64,000 bases of DNA from NCBI GenBank assembly GCA_963780795.1, contig CAWADH010000003.1, positions 124,001 through 188,000 of the forward strand. The letters run 5' to 3'. The stretch's first letter is position 1, and every line of letters starts with the position of its first letter. A model generated the notes under the pieces. That model saw only the letters and a program-made list of their open reading frames with translations. It had not been told where the DNA came from and made no database searches. A program made the position numbers and the translations under genes. This document shows positions 10,201 to 17,910 of the stretch, one piece after another. This stretch comes from DATJGR01 sp963780795. GTDB taxonomy: Bacteria > Pseudomonadota > Gammaproteobacteria > Pseudomonadales > Azotimanducaceae.

Positions 10201-10676
10201 ACCTCACGCCGCACCAAGAGGTCAATCTGCGCGTGCCGGCGCTGATTCCCGAGGACTACCTGCCCGACGTCCATTCACGTCTCATCCTGTACAAGCGCAT
10301 CAGCAGCGCGGAGAACCGCGACGCGCTCGACGAGTTGCGCGCCGAGATCATCGACCGCTTCGGCGCGTTGCCGGTCGCAACGAAGACGCTGTTTCGAATC
10401 ACCGAACTGCGCTTGACCGCAGCGGCGCTCGGTATCGCGCGAATCGACTTCGGTCCCTCGGGCGGCCGGATCGAATTCGCGGCCGATACGCGCGTCGATC
10501 CGTTCGCGCTGGTGCGTCTGGTGCAACGCGAACCCAACAGCTATCGGCTCGAAGACGGAACGCGCCTGCGCGTCACCGCGAAGCTCGAAGACATCGACGC
10601 GCGTTTCGAGCGCGTCACCAATCTGCTCGAGCGCCTCGAATCAACGGAGAAAACCCGGATGGCGGCATCGGCATGA
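7224..10676 (+). CDS. mfd: Transcription-repair coupling factor Mfd
   Basis: Displaces RNA polymerase stalled at DNA lesions and recruits UvrA for transcription-coupled nucleotide excision repair. At 1150 residues it is full length for the family. Visible parts are the N-terminal UvrB-homology region, the CarD-like RNA-polymerase interaction domain (IEHGVGRYLGL), a superfamily 2 helicase core with Walker A GDVGFGKT (624-631) and DEEH box (725-728), and the C-terminal TRCF domain. The ATG start follows an intergenic region shared with the divergent kor operon. The stop overlaps the next start by four bases (ATGA), so mfd and the csiV-like gene are co-translated. Confidence 0.97.
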   Translation: MANPEAPPLPERSGDRIGWSGLVDGAASLAIARAAQHHDGLMLAVAANPAAAYRLCRELEFFSSSTLDVVTLPDWETLAYDAFSPHQDIVSDRLRTLHRLPTLRRGVLVVPIRTLLQRLPPPSFLAAHSLVLSVGARFDAHGYRRHLEQAGYRYVETVSERGEFAVRGSLVDVYPMGSPCPYRIDLFDDEVASLRTFDPDSQRTVEQIDSVEILPAKEFPLTPDAIARFRNRWHELFDVDVRRCPIYQDVSQGMAPSGIEYYLPMFHDSLATVFDYLPANCVAVVPNALDGAITSFQLDLRTRYESLRHDIERPILPPDAIYLRTDELFHSLGALRQVVLDGKHHSVEFTTRELPDVSVNHRAHHPGDRLAAFVKASPVPVLFCAESAGRREVFGEFLGRAGVHPADVTDFAAFRGGRVPLGLAIAPIECAAYTDEFALITETQVFGARADVEVRRDARSVDPDQIIRNLTELHIGAAVVHIEHGVGRYLGLRTLEIDGAVSEFLTIEYADEAKLYVPVTALHLISRYGGADEAHAPLHRLGSDQWDKAKRRAAEKIHDVAAELLNIYAHREARVGTALAKPDEEYQRFADQFPFDVTSDQRRAIEEVISDLTSPKSMDRLICGDVGFGKTEVAMRAAFIAVHNRKQVAILVPTTLLAQQHHESFRDRFADWPVAIEAVSRLRTESEVEAVRQRLRAGAIDIVIGTHKLLNTAFSFKELGLVIIDEEHRFGVRQKERLRTLRAEVDVLTLTATPIPRTLNLAMGGIRDLSIIATPPARRLSVKTFVVQRRKHLIREAITRELARGGQVFYLHNEVRTIEQTALEIGELVPEARIGVGHGQMPKRRLEMVMGDFYHRRSNVLVCTTIIETGIDIPNANTMIMERADKFGLAQLHQLRGRVGRSHRQAYAYLLIPHPKALTEDARKRLEAIEAAGELGVGFTLATHDLEIRGAGELLGEEQSGQIESIGFSLYMDMLDRAVRAIRAGKTPDLDADLTPHQEVNLRVPALIPEDYLPDVHSRLILYKRISSAENRDALDELRAEIIDRFGALPVATKTLFRITELRLTAAALGIARIDFGPSGGRIEFAADTRVDPFALVRLVQREPNSYRLEDGTRLRVTAKLEDIDARFERVTNLLERLESTEKTRMAASA

Positions 10677-11554
10677 GCTCGCTCCACAAGTTTGTATGCG
10701 CGATCGCGGTGATGCTGAGTGCGGGTGCGCAGGGCGCGGATGTTCCGATACTGCCGAACGACGCGTGGTATCGGGTCGAGGTGATCATCTTCGAACGGAT
10801 CGCCGACGTAGATCCGGCGAGTACGCAGGAGGTCGTGATCTCGCGCGCGCCGCGGACGTATCCATTCGACGTGCTCGCATTCGACGACGAATCGAATCGC
10901 AGCGCGGCGTATCAGCTCGATGCCGAAACGCGCGCACAACCGGCGTTGCCATCGTTTGCGTCCTCGGCCGCTAACAGACCCGTTCAGGCGCAAGCGCCGG
11001 TGCAGTCGCCTTCCGCAACGCCGACCGCCGCCGAGCGTGCCGCCAAGCTCGTGGCCGACTATCAGTCGCAGCTGCAGGGCCGCAGCTACAAGTTCGAGCC
11101 ATCGAGCACGTTCCTGCTGGCGTCGGAAGACGGTCGCCTGCAGCGCAGCAACGTCTATCGTGTAGTGTTCCATCGCGCGTGGATCCAGCCGGTGCCCGAT
11201 CGCGATCAGCTGCGACCGATGCTGATTCAGATCCGTGAACGGCCTGACGCCGCGCCGCGCATCGAAGGATTTCTCGGGATTACCCGCGGCCGCTATCTGC
11301 ACCTCGACACGCGGCTCTGGTATGCGGTCGACACGGCTTCGACGGCCGCGACCGATCCGGCAACCGCAGCAGGACCTGCCTACATGGAGTTGCGCGAACA
11401 GCGCCGGATGCGCAGCGGCGAGCTGCATTACCTCGATCACCCGAAGTTCGGCATTCTCGCTCGCGTCGATCCGATTCAACCGCCTGACGCATTGGTTGCG
11501 GAACTCGCGCGTCTTGGCGCGCCACAGCCGCCGCCCGCCGCGCCCGCCCAGTAA
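10673..11554 (+). CDS. CsiV-like periplasmic protein
   Basis: 293 residues with a signal peptide ending near AGAQGA (about residue 22). It resembles the CsiV family, described in Vibrio as a periplasmic peptidoglycan-binding cell-shape integrity protein and commonly encoded next to mfd in gammaproteobacteria. Two conserved-looking blocks flank a low-complexity Ala/Pro/Gln linker: WYRVEVIIFER near the start and the YRVVFHRAWIQPV to LWYA region in the second half. The ATG overlaps the mfd stop, which fixes the start. It converges on the phosphorylase gene with a two-base gap. Family identification is from motif memory and gene context; molecular function is inferred. Confidence 0.7.
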   Translation: MSSLHKFVCAIAVMLSAGAQGADVPILPNDAWYRVEVIIFERIADVDPASTQEVVISRAPRTYPFDVLAFDDESNRSAAYQLDAETRAQPALPSFASSAANRPVQAQAPVQSPSATPTAAERAAKLVADYQSQLQGRSYKFEPSSTFLLASEDGRLQRSNVYRVVFHRAWIQPVPDRDQLRPMLIQIRERPDAAPRIEGFLGITRGRYLHLDTRLWYAVDTASTAATDPATAAGPAYMELREQRRMRSGELHYLDHPKFGILARVDPIQPPDALVAELARLGAPQPPPAAPAQ

Positions 11555-11556
11555 CG

Positions 11557-12300
11557 CTACGAGAGTTCGATGAAGCGAGCGATCAGCCGCTCGACCCGGT
11601 GCATGCCCTTCTCGGCCACCTGAACGATCTCGGTTTCGCTGATCGGACCTTCGCCTCGCCCCGCGGCACGATTTACCGACAGACACACCGTCGCATACGG
11701 CAGCGCGAGTTCGCGCGCGAGCCCGGCTTCAGGCATGCCGGTCATGCCGACCACGTCGCAACCGTCGCGCGCCATGCGATCGATCTCCGCCGCGCTTTCG
11801 AGCCGCGGACCCTGCGTGCATCCGTACACGCCGGCGTTGAACACCGAGCAGTCCAGTTCGAGTTCGAGCGCCGTCGCGCGCAACCGGTCGCGCAATGCCG
11901 CATCGTACGGCGTGCTGAAGTCGACGTGCTGCAGCGGCAAGGTATCGGTATAGGTGTGCGCGCGTCCCCACGTGTAGTCGATGATCTGGTGCGGCAGCAT
12001 CAGATCGCCCGGCGCCATGGCGTTTGCGATCGAACCGACCGCGTTCGTCGCCACCACCGCGGAGGCGCCGAGTTCGCGCAACAGCCATACGTTGGCGCGG
12101 TAGTTGATCAGGTGCGGTGCGATCCGGTGCGGCTGACCGTGGCGTGCGAGGAAGATCACCATTCTGCCGTCGATCTCGCCGATCTGCGGCACCGCGGATG
12201 CCGGACCGAACGGCGTGTCGACGCGATCCGCCGAACGCACTGCCGTAGCGAGCCTGTTGAGCCCGGTGCCGCCGATGATGCCGATGACTTCGCCGGTCAT
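11557..12300 (-). CDS. S-methyl-5'-thioinosine phosphorylase (MTAP/PNP family)
   Basis: Phosphorolysis of a 6-oxopurine thionucleoside to hypoxanthine and 5-methylthioribose-1-phosphate. 247 residues. IGIIGGTGL at the N-terminus and ARHGQPH bind phosphate, and GMTGMPEA contains the substrate-site methionine. The purine-site segment reads SVNRAAG. Asn-x-Ala here, rather than the Asp of adenine-specific MTA phosphorylases, matches the P. aeruginosa PA3004 enzyme, characterised as a methylthioinosine phosphorylase. The start overlaps the stop of the upstream HPRT gene by four bases; HPRT would recycle the hypoxanthine produced. A 5'-methylthioadenosine phosphorylase activity cannot be excluded from sequence alone. 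Confidence 0.83.
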   Translation of the reverse strand: MTGEVIGIIGGTGLNRLATAVRSADRVDTPFGPASAVPQIGEIDGRMVIFLARHGQPHRIAPHLINYRANVWLLRELGASAVVATNAVGSIANAMAPGDLMLPHQIIDYTWGRAHTYTDTLPLQHVDFSTPYDAALRDRLRATALELELDCSVFNAGVYGCTQGPRLESAAEIDRMARDGCDVVGMTGMPEAGLARELALPYATVCLSVNRAAGRGEGPISETEIVQVAEKGMHRVERLIARFIELS

Positions 12301-12872
12301 GACGCCGACCATCCTGCCGGCAGCGCGTAAACGCCGGCGAGGTTGCGCCAATGGCCGCGATAGTCCATGCCGTGTCCGAACAGAAACCGGTCGGGACACA
12401 CGAGCGCAGCGTCGTCGACGCGCACCGGTCGCGGTCGGCCGATCTGCTTGTCGACCAGCACCGCGGTCACCACGTTTGCGGCGCCCGACTCGCGCAAGCG
12501 CGCATCGACTGCGGCCAGTGTGTGACCTTCGTCGAGCACGTCGTCTACGAGCAGCACGGTTCGCCCCGCTACATCCGCGGCCGGCGCGGCGCGCCATTCC
12601 AGCACGGCGCCCTGGGTCGCATCGCGATAGCGGGTTGCGTGAACGTAAGACACCTCGAGCGGGAAATGCAGCCGCAACAGCAACTCGGCCGTGAGGATCA
12701 TGCCGCCGTTCATCACGCACATCACGATCGGGTGTGCGTCGTGCAGGCGAAGCGTCAGTCGCACCGCGAGTTGGTCGACCGCACGCTCCACCGCGACCTC
12801 GTCGAACAGACATTCCGCCGCGGCGCGCGCCGCGATGATGTCGGACGGGACGCTAGAGCGGAGCTTGGACAT
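12297..12872 (-). CDS. hpt: Hypoxanthine-guanine phosphoribosyltransferase
   Basis: Transfers phosphoribose from PRPP to hypoxanthine or guanine, giving IMP or GMP. 191 residues. The PRPP motif VLLVDDVLDEGHTL (106-119) with adjacent aspartates is diagnostic for type I PRTases. MCVMNGGMIL is the pyrophosphate loop and GMDYRGHWRN the C-terminal purine-binding region of HPRT. It overlaps the downstream phosphorylase gene by four bases, so methylthioinosine breakdown and hypoxanthine reuse are encoded as a unit. It is transcribed divergently from lexA. Confidence 0.9.
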   Translation of the reverse strand: MSKLRSSVPSDIIAARAAAECLFDEVAVERAVDQLAVRLTLRLHDAHPIVMCVMNGGMILTAELLLRLHFPLEVSYVHATRYRDATQGAVLEWRAAPAADVAGRTVLLVDDVLDEGHTLAAVDARLRESGAANVVTAVLVDKQIGRPRPVRVDDAALVCPDRFLFGHGMDYRGHWRNLAGVYALPAGWSAS

Positions 12873-12985
12873 TACGATCAGTGCGGCATCGGTAAAGCAG
12901 CGAGGCAGCGATACTAAACCAGGTCACCAATGTTTCCGAATGGTTAACGGCCGAAGCTGAGAGTCCGTCTGAAATGAAGATTCGC

Positions 12986-13040
12986 TGGTCATCCGCGAAA
13001 TCCGCTGTATATAATGCCAGGTCACTGTATATACACACAG
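12986..13040 (+). promoter_or_regulatory. lexA promoter with two LexA boxes (SOS autoregulation)
   Basis: A consensus TATAAT (13010-13015) has TGGTCA (12986-12991) 18 bases upstream. Two LexA-type sites overlap and follow it: CTGTATATAATGCCAG (13005-13020, one mismatch in the right arm) and CTGTATATACACACAG (13025-13040, perfect CTGT-N8-ACAG). Their starts are 20 bases apart, so they lie on the same helix face. The second box ends seven bases before the lexA ATG. This is the classical autorepressed lexA arrangement. Confidence 0.85.
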
Positions 13041-13047
13041 GTAACGC

Positions 13048-13647
13048 ATGCAGGACCTGACCGCTCGCCAATCGCAAGTGCTCGACCTGATCCGCCGCCA
13101 CATCCTCGACACCGGCTATCCGCCCACCCGCGCCGACATCGCCACCGAACTCGGCTTCAAGTCGCCGAACGCGGCCGAAGAACACCTGAAGGCGCTTGCG
13201 CGCAAAGGCGCCATCGAGATGATTCCGGGCACGTCACGCGGCATCCGTCTGCCGGAGCCGGTCGGATTACCGATCGTCGGGCGGGTTGCCGCGGGCAGTC
13301 CGATTCTCGCGCAGGAGCACATCGACGACGTCTGCGATCTGCCGGGTAGCTTCTTCCGCCCGCGCGCCGATTACCTGCTGAAGGTTCACGGCGACAGCAT
13401 GATCAACGCCGGCATTCTCGACGGCGACCTGCTCGCGGTTCACAAAGCCGACGACGCTCGCGACGGTGAGATCATCGTTGCGCGCATCGACGACGAAGTG
13501 ACGGTGAAGCGTTTGCGCCGACCGCGCGGTCGCGGCCGGCTGACGTTGTTAGCAGAGAACGATGCCTACCCGCCGATCGAGGTCGATCTCGAGCGGCACA
13601 CGTTTGCAATCGAGGGATTGAGCGTCGGCGTGATCCGGCGCCACTGA
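13048..13647 (+). CDS. lexA: LexA SOS repressor
   Basis: Represses SOS genes and inactivates itself by RecA-stimulated self-cleavage. 199 residues. A winged-helix DNA-binding domain (about 1-65) contains the recognition segment TRADIATELGFKSPNAAEE. The Ala82-Gly83 cleavage bond lies in RVAAGSPILA, and the catalytic dyad is Ser117 (GDSM) and Lys154 (VTVKRL). Two LexA boxes overlap its promoter. It converges on the small gene at 13652 with a four-base gap. All residues needed for cleavage and binding are present. Confidence 0.97.
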   Translation: MQDLTARQSQVLDLIRRHILDTGYPPTRADIATELGFKSPNAAEEHLKALARKGAIEMIPGTSRGIRLPEPVGLPIVGRVAAGSPILAQEHIDDVCDLPGSFFRPRADYLLKVHGDSMINAGILDGDLLAVHKADDARDGEIIVARIDDEVTVKRLRRPRGRGRLTLLAENDAYPPIEVDLERHTFAIEGLSVGVIRRH

Positions 13648-13651
13648 GGGT

Positions 13652-13903
13652 TCAGTGAACGATGTCGGGGGTCGCGGCCGACGGGTCATTGGCTTCGACG
13701 GCTTCCGACATCTGCGACGCGGCAGCTTCGATCATCAGCTTCGCCACCTGCATCGCATCGGCGCCGAGCATCGTACGAACCTCGCGCGAAAACTGAATCC
13801 GCAGTAACGGTTCGGCGCCGTGGTCCGGATCGCGCAGCACGATGTCGCCGTTAGACAACTGCACGATCTCGAGCATCGCAAAAGCATCCGACTGTTCGTC
13901 CAT
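13652..13903 (-). CDS. Small conserved protein downstream of topA
   Basis: 83 residues, starting at MDEQSDAFAML. It has no signal peptide or membrane segment. It contains a beta-rich first half (VQLSNGDIVLRDPD) and a helical Ala/Met-rich second half, with an acidic overall composition. It begins 14 bases after the topA stop on the same strand, so it is almost certainly co-transcribed. Small unknown proteins occupy the comparable place between lexA and topA in pseudomonads. The start is the ATG closest to the topA stop; the open frame extends upstream only inside topA. Function unknown. Confidence 0.7.
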   Translation of the reverse strand: MDEQSDAFAMLEIVQLSNGDIVLRDPDHGAEPLLRIQFSREVRTMLGADAMQVAKLMIEAAASQMSEAVEANDPSAATPDIVH

Positions 13904-13917
13904 CGCCGCTCCGATGA

Positions 13918-16626
13918 TCAGTTCGGCGCGCGCTTGCGCGGCGCACGTTTGCCCACGGGCTTCTTCGCGGCACGCGGCGCCCTCGCCGGCTTCGCCTCTT
14001 CGGTCGCGCCCGATTCCTGCACCCAGCGACCATTCTGATAGACCGCGCGCCAACCCGTCGGCTTGCCGTCCGACTCGCTCGCCACGAACTGCTCGCGCGT
14101 TTTGCGGCTGTACTTCACGATCGCCGGATTGCCGTGCGGATCGGTTTCCGGCGCGTCGAGCAGATAGTGGTGCTTCGGATCGATCTCGGCGCGGTGCGGC
14201 TTCAGCTCGGCGATCGTCGGCGCGCGCGTCTCTCGATGCTTCGGAAACTGACTCGCCGCGAGGAAAATCCCCGATGCGCCATCGCGCAGGATGTAGTGGT
14301 CGTCGACCTTGACGCAGCGCAATTCCGGCATCGGTACGGGATCGGACTTCGGCGGCGCGGCTTCGCCGTTGCGCAAGAGCTTCCGGGTGTTCTTGCAGTT
14401 CGTGTTCGTGCAGCCGAAGTACTTGCCGAAGCGGCCGGACTTGAGCTGCATCTCCGCGCCGCACTTGTCGCACTCGATCACGGGACCGTCGTAGCCCTTG
14501 ATGCGGAACTCGCCCTGCTCCACGCGGAAGCCGGGGCAGTCCGGATTGTTGCCGCAGATGTGCAGCTTGCGATCCTCATCGACCAGGTAGCTGTCCATCG
14601 GCGTTCCGCAGACGGGGCATCGAACCTTTTTCCGCAGCAGCCGCGACTCGCCTTCCGCGTCGGCGTCGACGTCTACCGCTTCGTCGCCCGGAATCAGGTT
14701 CAACGTATGCGTGCAGCGTTCCTTCGGCGGCAACGCGTAACCAGAGCACCCGAGGAACACGCCGGTGCTGCCGGTGCGCACCTGCATCGGCCGGCCGCAG
14801 ACGCTGCACGGGATGTCGGTGTTGGTCGGCACGTTCGGGCGCATGCCGCCTTTGTCGGCCTGTGCGCGATTCAGCTTCCCGGAAAAGTCGCCATAAAAGG
14901 TATCGAGAACTTCACGCCAGTCCGCTTCGCCATCGGCGATCTGGTCGAGTTGGCCCTCGAGTTGCGCCGTGAAGCCGAAGTCGAGCAGGTTGTCGAAGTT
15001 TTCGACCAACCGGTCGGTGACGAGCTCGCCGATTTTTTCGGCGTGAAACCGGCGCGCGGTGAGCGTCACGTAGCCGCGCTCCTGGATCGTCGAAATGATC
15101 GCCGCGTAAGTAGACGGTCTGCCGATGCCGCGCTTCTCGAGTTCGCGGACGAGGCTCGCCTCGCCGTAACGCGGCGGCGGCTTCGTGAAGTGCTGAATGG
15201 GTTCGATCGCCTCCACGGCGAGCGCCTCGCCGGCGACGAAATCCGGCAGCGTGCGGTCTTCGTCTTTGCGCGCCACGGCGGGCAGCACGCGCGTGAAGCC
15301 GTCGAAGCGCAGGATGCGGCCGCGGATGCGTGCCTCGAAGTCGCCGGCCTGCGCGATCACCGTGGTGCTCGTGTATTCGGCCGGCGGCATCTGGCATGCC
15401 ACGAACTGGCGCCAGATCATTTCGTAGAGGCGGACCGCGTCGTCCTCCATTCCGGTCAACATCGATGGCGCAGTACCGACGTTCGACGGACGGATCGCTT
15501 CGTGTGCTTCCTGCGCCGCGGCTTTGCTCGCATACGCATTCGGTTGCTCGGGCAGATACTGCGCGCCGAACTCCTTACCAATGTATTCGCGCACCGACAC
15601 GACCGCGTCGCTCGACAGGTTCGTCGAGTCGGTACGCATATAAGTGATGTAGCCGGCTTCGTAGAGTCGTTGGGCCATCGTCATCGTCTTCTTCACGCTG
15701 AACGACATGCGCGTGCTGGCGGCCTGTTGCAGCGTAGACGTGATGAACGGCGCATTGGGACGGGTCGTGGTCGGACGGTCTTCCCGCGACACCACGGTGA
15801 ATGGTTTGCCGCGCAACCGCGACATCGCATCGTCCGATTGATCGGCGCTGGTCGGGCGATAGTTCTCGCCTCGATCCTTGAACACCTGGAAGCGATACGT
15901 TTCGTCGTCGTTGGGCCGCTTCAGATCGGCAAACGCTTCCCAGTATTCCTCCGGAATGAACGCGCGGATCTCGCGCTCGCGCTCGACGATCAGCCGCACC
16001 GCAACGGATTGAACGCGCCCGGCCGACAGACCTCGGGCAACTTTCGCCCACAACAGCGGCGACAGCTCGAAGCCGACCACGCGGTCGAGAAAGCGACGCG
16101 CCTGCTGCGCGCTGACGCGACTCGCATCGATGGAGGTCGGATTGGCGAATGCTTCCTGGATGGCTTTGCGCGTGATTTCGTTGAAAACGACGCGCCGATA
16201 CCGGTCGGGGTCACCGCCGATCGTTTCCTTCAGATGCCACGCGATCGCCTCGCCTTCGCGATCGAGGTCGGTGGCGAGATAGATCTGGTCCGACTTCTCG
16301 GCGAGCTTGCGCAGCTCGTCGACCACCTTTTCTTTGCCGGGCAGGATCTCGTACGTGGCTCTCCAGTCGTGTTCCGGATCCACGCCCATTCGACGCACGA
16401 GCTGCGTGCGCGCCCGTTGCTTGCGGTAAGTCTCTTTCGCTTTCGCGGAAAGCTTGCGGGTTTTCGCGGCTTCCTTCGCGCGCGCTTTCGGATCACTCGC
16501 CTTGCCGCCCGTCGGCAAATCGCGGATGTGTCCGATGCTGGACTTTACGATGTAGTCCTTGCCGAGATACCGATTGATGGTCCGCGCCTTGGCCGGCGAC
16601 TCGACGATGACCAACGAACGGGCCAT
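13918..16626 (-). CDS. topA: DNA topoisomerase I
   Basis: Type IA topoisomerase relaxing negative supercoils. 902 residues, near the usual 865-900. The TOPRIM domain carries the acidic DLDRE triad (D120, D122, E124). The nucleophile is Tyr329 in GYITYMRTDST. Three C-terminal four-cysteine zinc modules are visible (CSVC...C, CPVC...C, CDKC...C), followed by a Lys/Arg/Ala-rich basic tail of about 30 residues. AGGAGG lies three bases before the ATG, and a TTGACA-type promoter lies about 45-75 bases upstream. A small protein of unknown function follows it. Confidence 0.97.
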   Translation of the reverse strand: MARSLVIVESPAKARTINRYLGKDYIVKSSIGHIRDLPTGGKASDPKARAKEAAKTRKLSAKAKETYRKQRARTQLVRRMGVDPEHDWRATYEILPGKEKVVDELRKLAEKSDQIYLATDLDREGEAIAWHLKETIGGDPDRYRRVVFNEITRKAIQEAFANPTSIDASRVSAQQARRFLDRVVGFELSPLLWAKVARGLSAGRVQSVAVRLIVEREREIRAFIPEEYWEAFADLKRPNDDETYRFQVFKDRGENYRPTSADQSDDAMSRLRGKPFTVVSREDRPTTTRPNAPFITSTLQQAASTRMSFSVKKTMTMAQRLYEAGYITYMRTDSTNLSSDAVVSVREYIGKEFGAQYLPEQPNAYASKAAAQEAHEAIRPSNVGTAPSMLTGMEDDAVRLYEMIWRQFVACQMPPAEYTSTTVIAQAGDFEARIRGRILRFDGFTRVLPAVARKDEDRTLPDFVAGEALAVEAIEPIQHFTKPPPRYGEASLVRELEKRGIGRPSTYAAIISTIQERGYVTLTARRFHAEKIGELVTDRLVENFDNLLDFGFTAQLEGQLDQIADGEADWREVLDTFYGDFSGKLNRAQADKGGMRPNVPTNTDIPCSVCGRPMQVRTGSTGVFLGCSGYALPPKERCTHTLNLIPGDEAVDVDADAEGESRLLRKKVRCPVCGTPMDSYLVDEDRKLHICGNNPDCPGFRVEQGEFRIKGYDGPVIECDKCGAEMQLKSGRFGKYFGCTNTNCKNTRKLLRNGEAAPPKSDPVPMPELRCVKVDDHYILRDGASGIFLAASQFPKHRETRAPTIAELKPHRAEIDPKHHYLLDAPETDPHGNPAIVKYSRKTREQFVASESDGKPTGWRAVYQNGRWVQESGATEEAKPARAPRAAKKPVGKRAPRKRAPN

Positions 16627-16669
16627 GTGCCTCCTGCTGCGACGGGGGGTCCCGGCGCGAAAGGCGCCA

Positions 16670-16699
16670 TGTATACGCGCTCTATTTCCGGACTGTCAA
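16670..16699 (-). promoter_or_regulatory. Sigma-70 promoter of topA
   Basis: A consensus -35 TTGACA (16694-16699) lies 18 bases from TATACA (16670-16675) on the minus strand. Between it and the topA start is a small GGCGC/GCGCC stem-loop (16653-16667), then AGGAGG. Confidence 0.6.
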
Positions 16700-16749
16700 C
16701 TTAACGGCGTGGAGACATGCGCACAGAGGGGTGATCCGCGTGATGCACT

Positions 16750-17355
16750 TCACTGACGCGTCGATGCATCGTCGGAGGTGTCGTCGGAGGCATCGATCGC
16801 GGCCGCAGCCGCGGTCGCCGCCGAATCCGCAAGCAGTTGAATTTCCGCGAGGTTCTGCAACACAGCGTGCAACCGATCGACACTCGCTTCGGCGTCTTCG
16901 GCAGTGGTTCGTTCACGCCACCAACAGGTCACTTCGCTCGCGTCCGTCGCGCACGCGAGCGCATCGGGCGGTAGCCCACGTAAGACTCCGCTGACTTCCT
17001 GCCAGTACACGGCGTCGCCCGCGGGGCGAGTCGCCCAGATCCAACCGTCGATCGGACCGTCGTTCGCGGCGGATTTGCGCAGGATCTTCCATTGCGGCGC
17101 GGCGCGCGCGAGTCGCCGCATCCCGAGCCGGTACGCCGCGCACATCACCTTGGGATCGAGCTTCACGCCACCTGCAGTGACCCGCGCTTGCGGCTCCGCG
17201 GCCAGATCGTCGAGTTGGGTGATCTCCACGTGAATGCCGTGGGTTCGCGCGCGCGAGCGCATTTTCGCGAGTCGTCGATCCGCCCGCGACGGCATCATCC
17301 ATAGCAGCGGTCCGAATGCCGCGAACAGCGCGACGACGATGATGAGCCAGGTCAA
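16750..17355 (-). CDS. Uncharacterised single-pass membrane protein
   Basis: 201 residues starting at TTG, with GGAG seven bases upstream. One N-terminal membrane segment (LIIVVALFAAFGPLLWMMP) is followed by a basic stretch (PSRADRRLAKMRSRAR) and a soluble cytoplasmic domain. The C-terminus is Ala/Asp-rich and low complexity. I associate this layout (short TM, PSxRxRxL basic segment, no recognised domain) with an unnamed gammaproteobacterial family. It is on the same strand 123 bases upstream of topA, but topA has its own promoter. No function can be assigned. A start at a later methionine is less likely because it would remove the TM segment. Confidence 0.65.
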   Translation of the reverse strand: MTWLIIVVALFAAFGPLLWMMPSRADRRLAKMRSRARTHGIHVEITQLDDLAAEPQARVTAGGVKLDPKVMCAAYRLGMRRLARAAPQWKILRKSAANDGPIDGWIWATRPAGDAVYWQEVSGVLRGLPPDALACATDASEVTCWWRERTTAEDAEASVDRLHAVLQNLAEIQLLADSAATAAAAAIDASDDTSDDASTRQ

Positions 17356-17454
17356 TGATGTACTCCGCTGAGTGATTCGATACGGCCCGGGGGCCAGTTG
17401 TTCGCCGCGACGATTGTGTTGTATGGTCGCCCGAACTTCGGGTAGTGGACAATC

Positions 17455-17904
17455 ATGGGCGCATACCGACGGATCCTGCTAGCGGTAGACCTCACCGAAG
17501 AGTCCCAGCGCGTTTCCAGCCGAGCGATGGCGATGGCGAAACGCTTCGAAGCCGAATTGCACGTCATCCATGTCATCGAACCGTTGAGTCTCGCTTACGG
17601 CGGCGACATCCCGATGGACCTCTCGTCGGTGCAGGAACAGATCCACGCACAAGCCAAATCGCATCTCGCCGAGTTCGCCACCTCGATCGGCGTACCGCCC
17701 GACCATCGCTACCTGATCTTCGGCCGACCCGAGGCGGAGATTCATCGCATCGCGAAGGAGAAAGCGATCGATCTCGTGGTGGTCGGGAGTCACGGCCGCC
17801 ACGGTCTCGCGCTGCTGCTCGGCTCCACCGCGAACGGCGTATTGCATGGTTCACCGACCGACGTGCTCGCGGTGCGCGTCGGCAGCGACGCGCCGCAAGA
17901 CTAG
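17455..17904 (+). CDS. Universal stress protein UspA family
   Basis: Cytoplasmic nucleotide-binding stress protein, 149 residues, a single Usp domain. ILLAVDLTEES at the N-terminus carries the adenosine-binding aspartate. VVGSHGRHGLALLLGST near the C-terminus is the ATP-binding glycine-rich loop, with spacing G-x2-G-x8-G-S, one residue shorter than the usual x9 version. Many pseudomonad UspA proteins share this GRHGLALLLGSTAN form. It lies six bases upstream of the transglycosylase start and may be co-transcribed with it. The physiological signal is unknown. Confidence 0.9.
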   Translation: MGAYRRILLAVDLTEESQRVSSRAMAMAKRFEAELHVIHVIEPLSLAYGGDIPMDLSSVQEQIHAQAKSHLAEFATSIGVPPDHRYLIFGRPEAEIHRIAKEKAIDLVVVGSHGRHGLALLLGSTANGVLHGSPTDVLAVRVGSDAPQD

Positions 17905-17910
17905 CCCCAG

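Noticed and set aside
9236..10660. Long open frame overlapping mfd in another phase
   Set aside because: Only its 3' part (from 10673) is a real gene; the rest is an Arg-rich shadow of Mfd helicase.
14134..16704. 856-codon open frame antisense to topA
   Set aside because: Arg/Ala/Val-rich translation without motifs; mirrors the third-position GC of topA, which has all catalytic motifs.
17398..17425. Possible -35/-10 pair upstream of the universal stress protein gene
   Set aside because: TTGTTC-N16-TGTATG is too weak to call.
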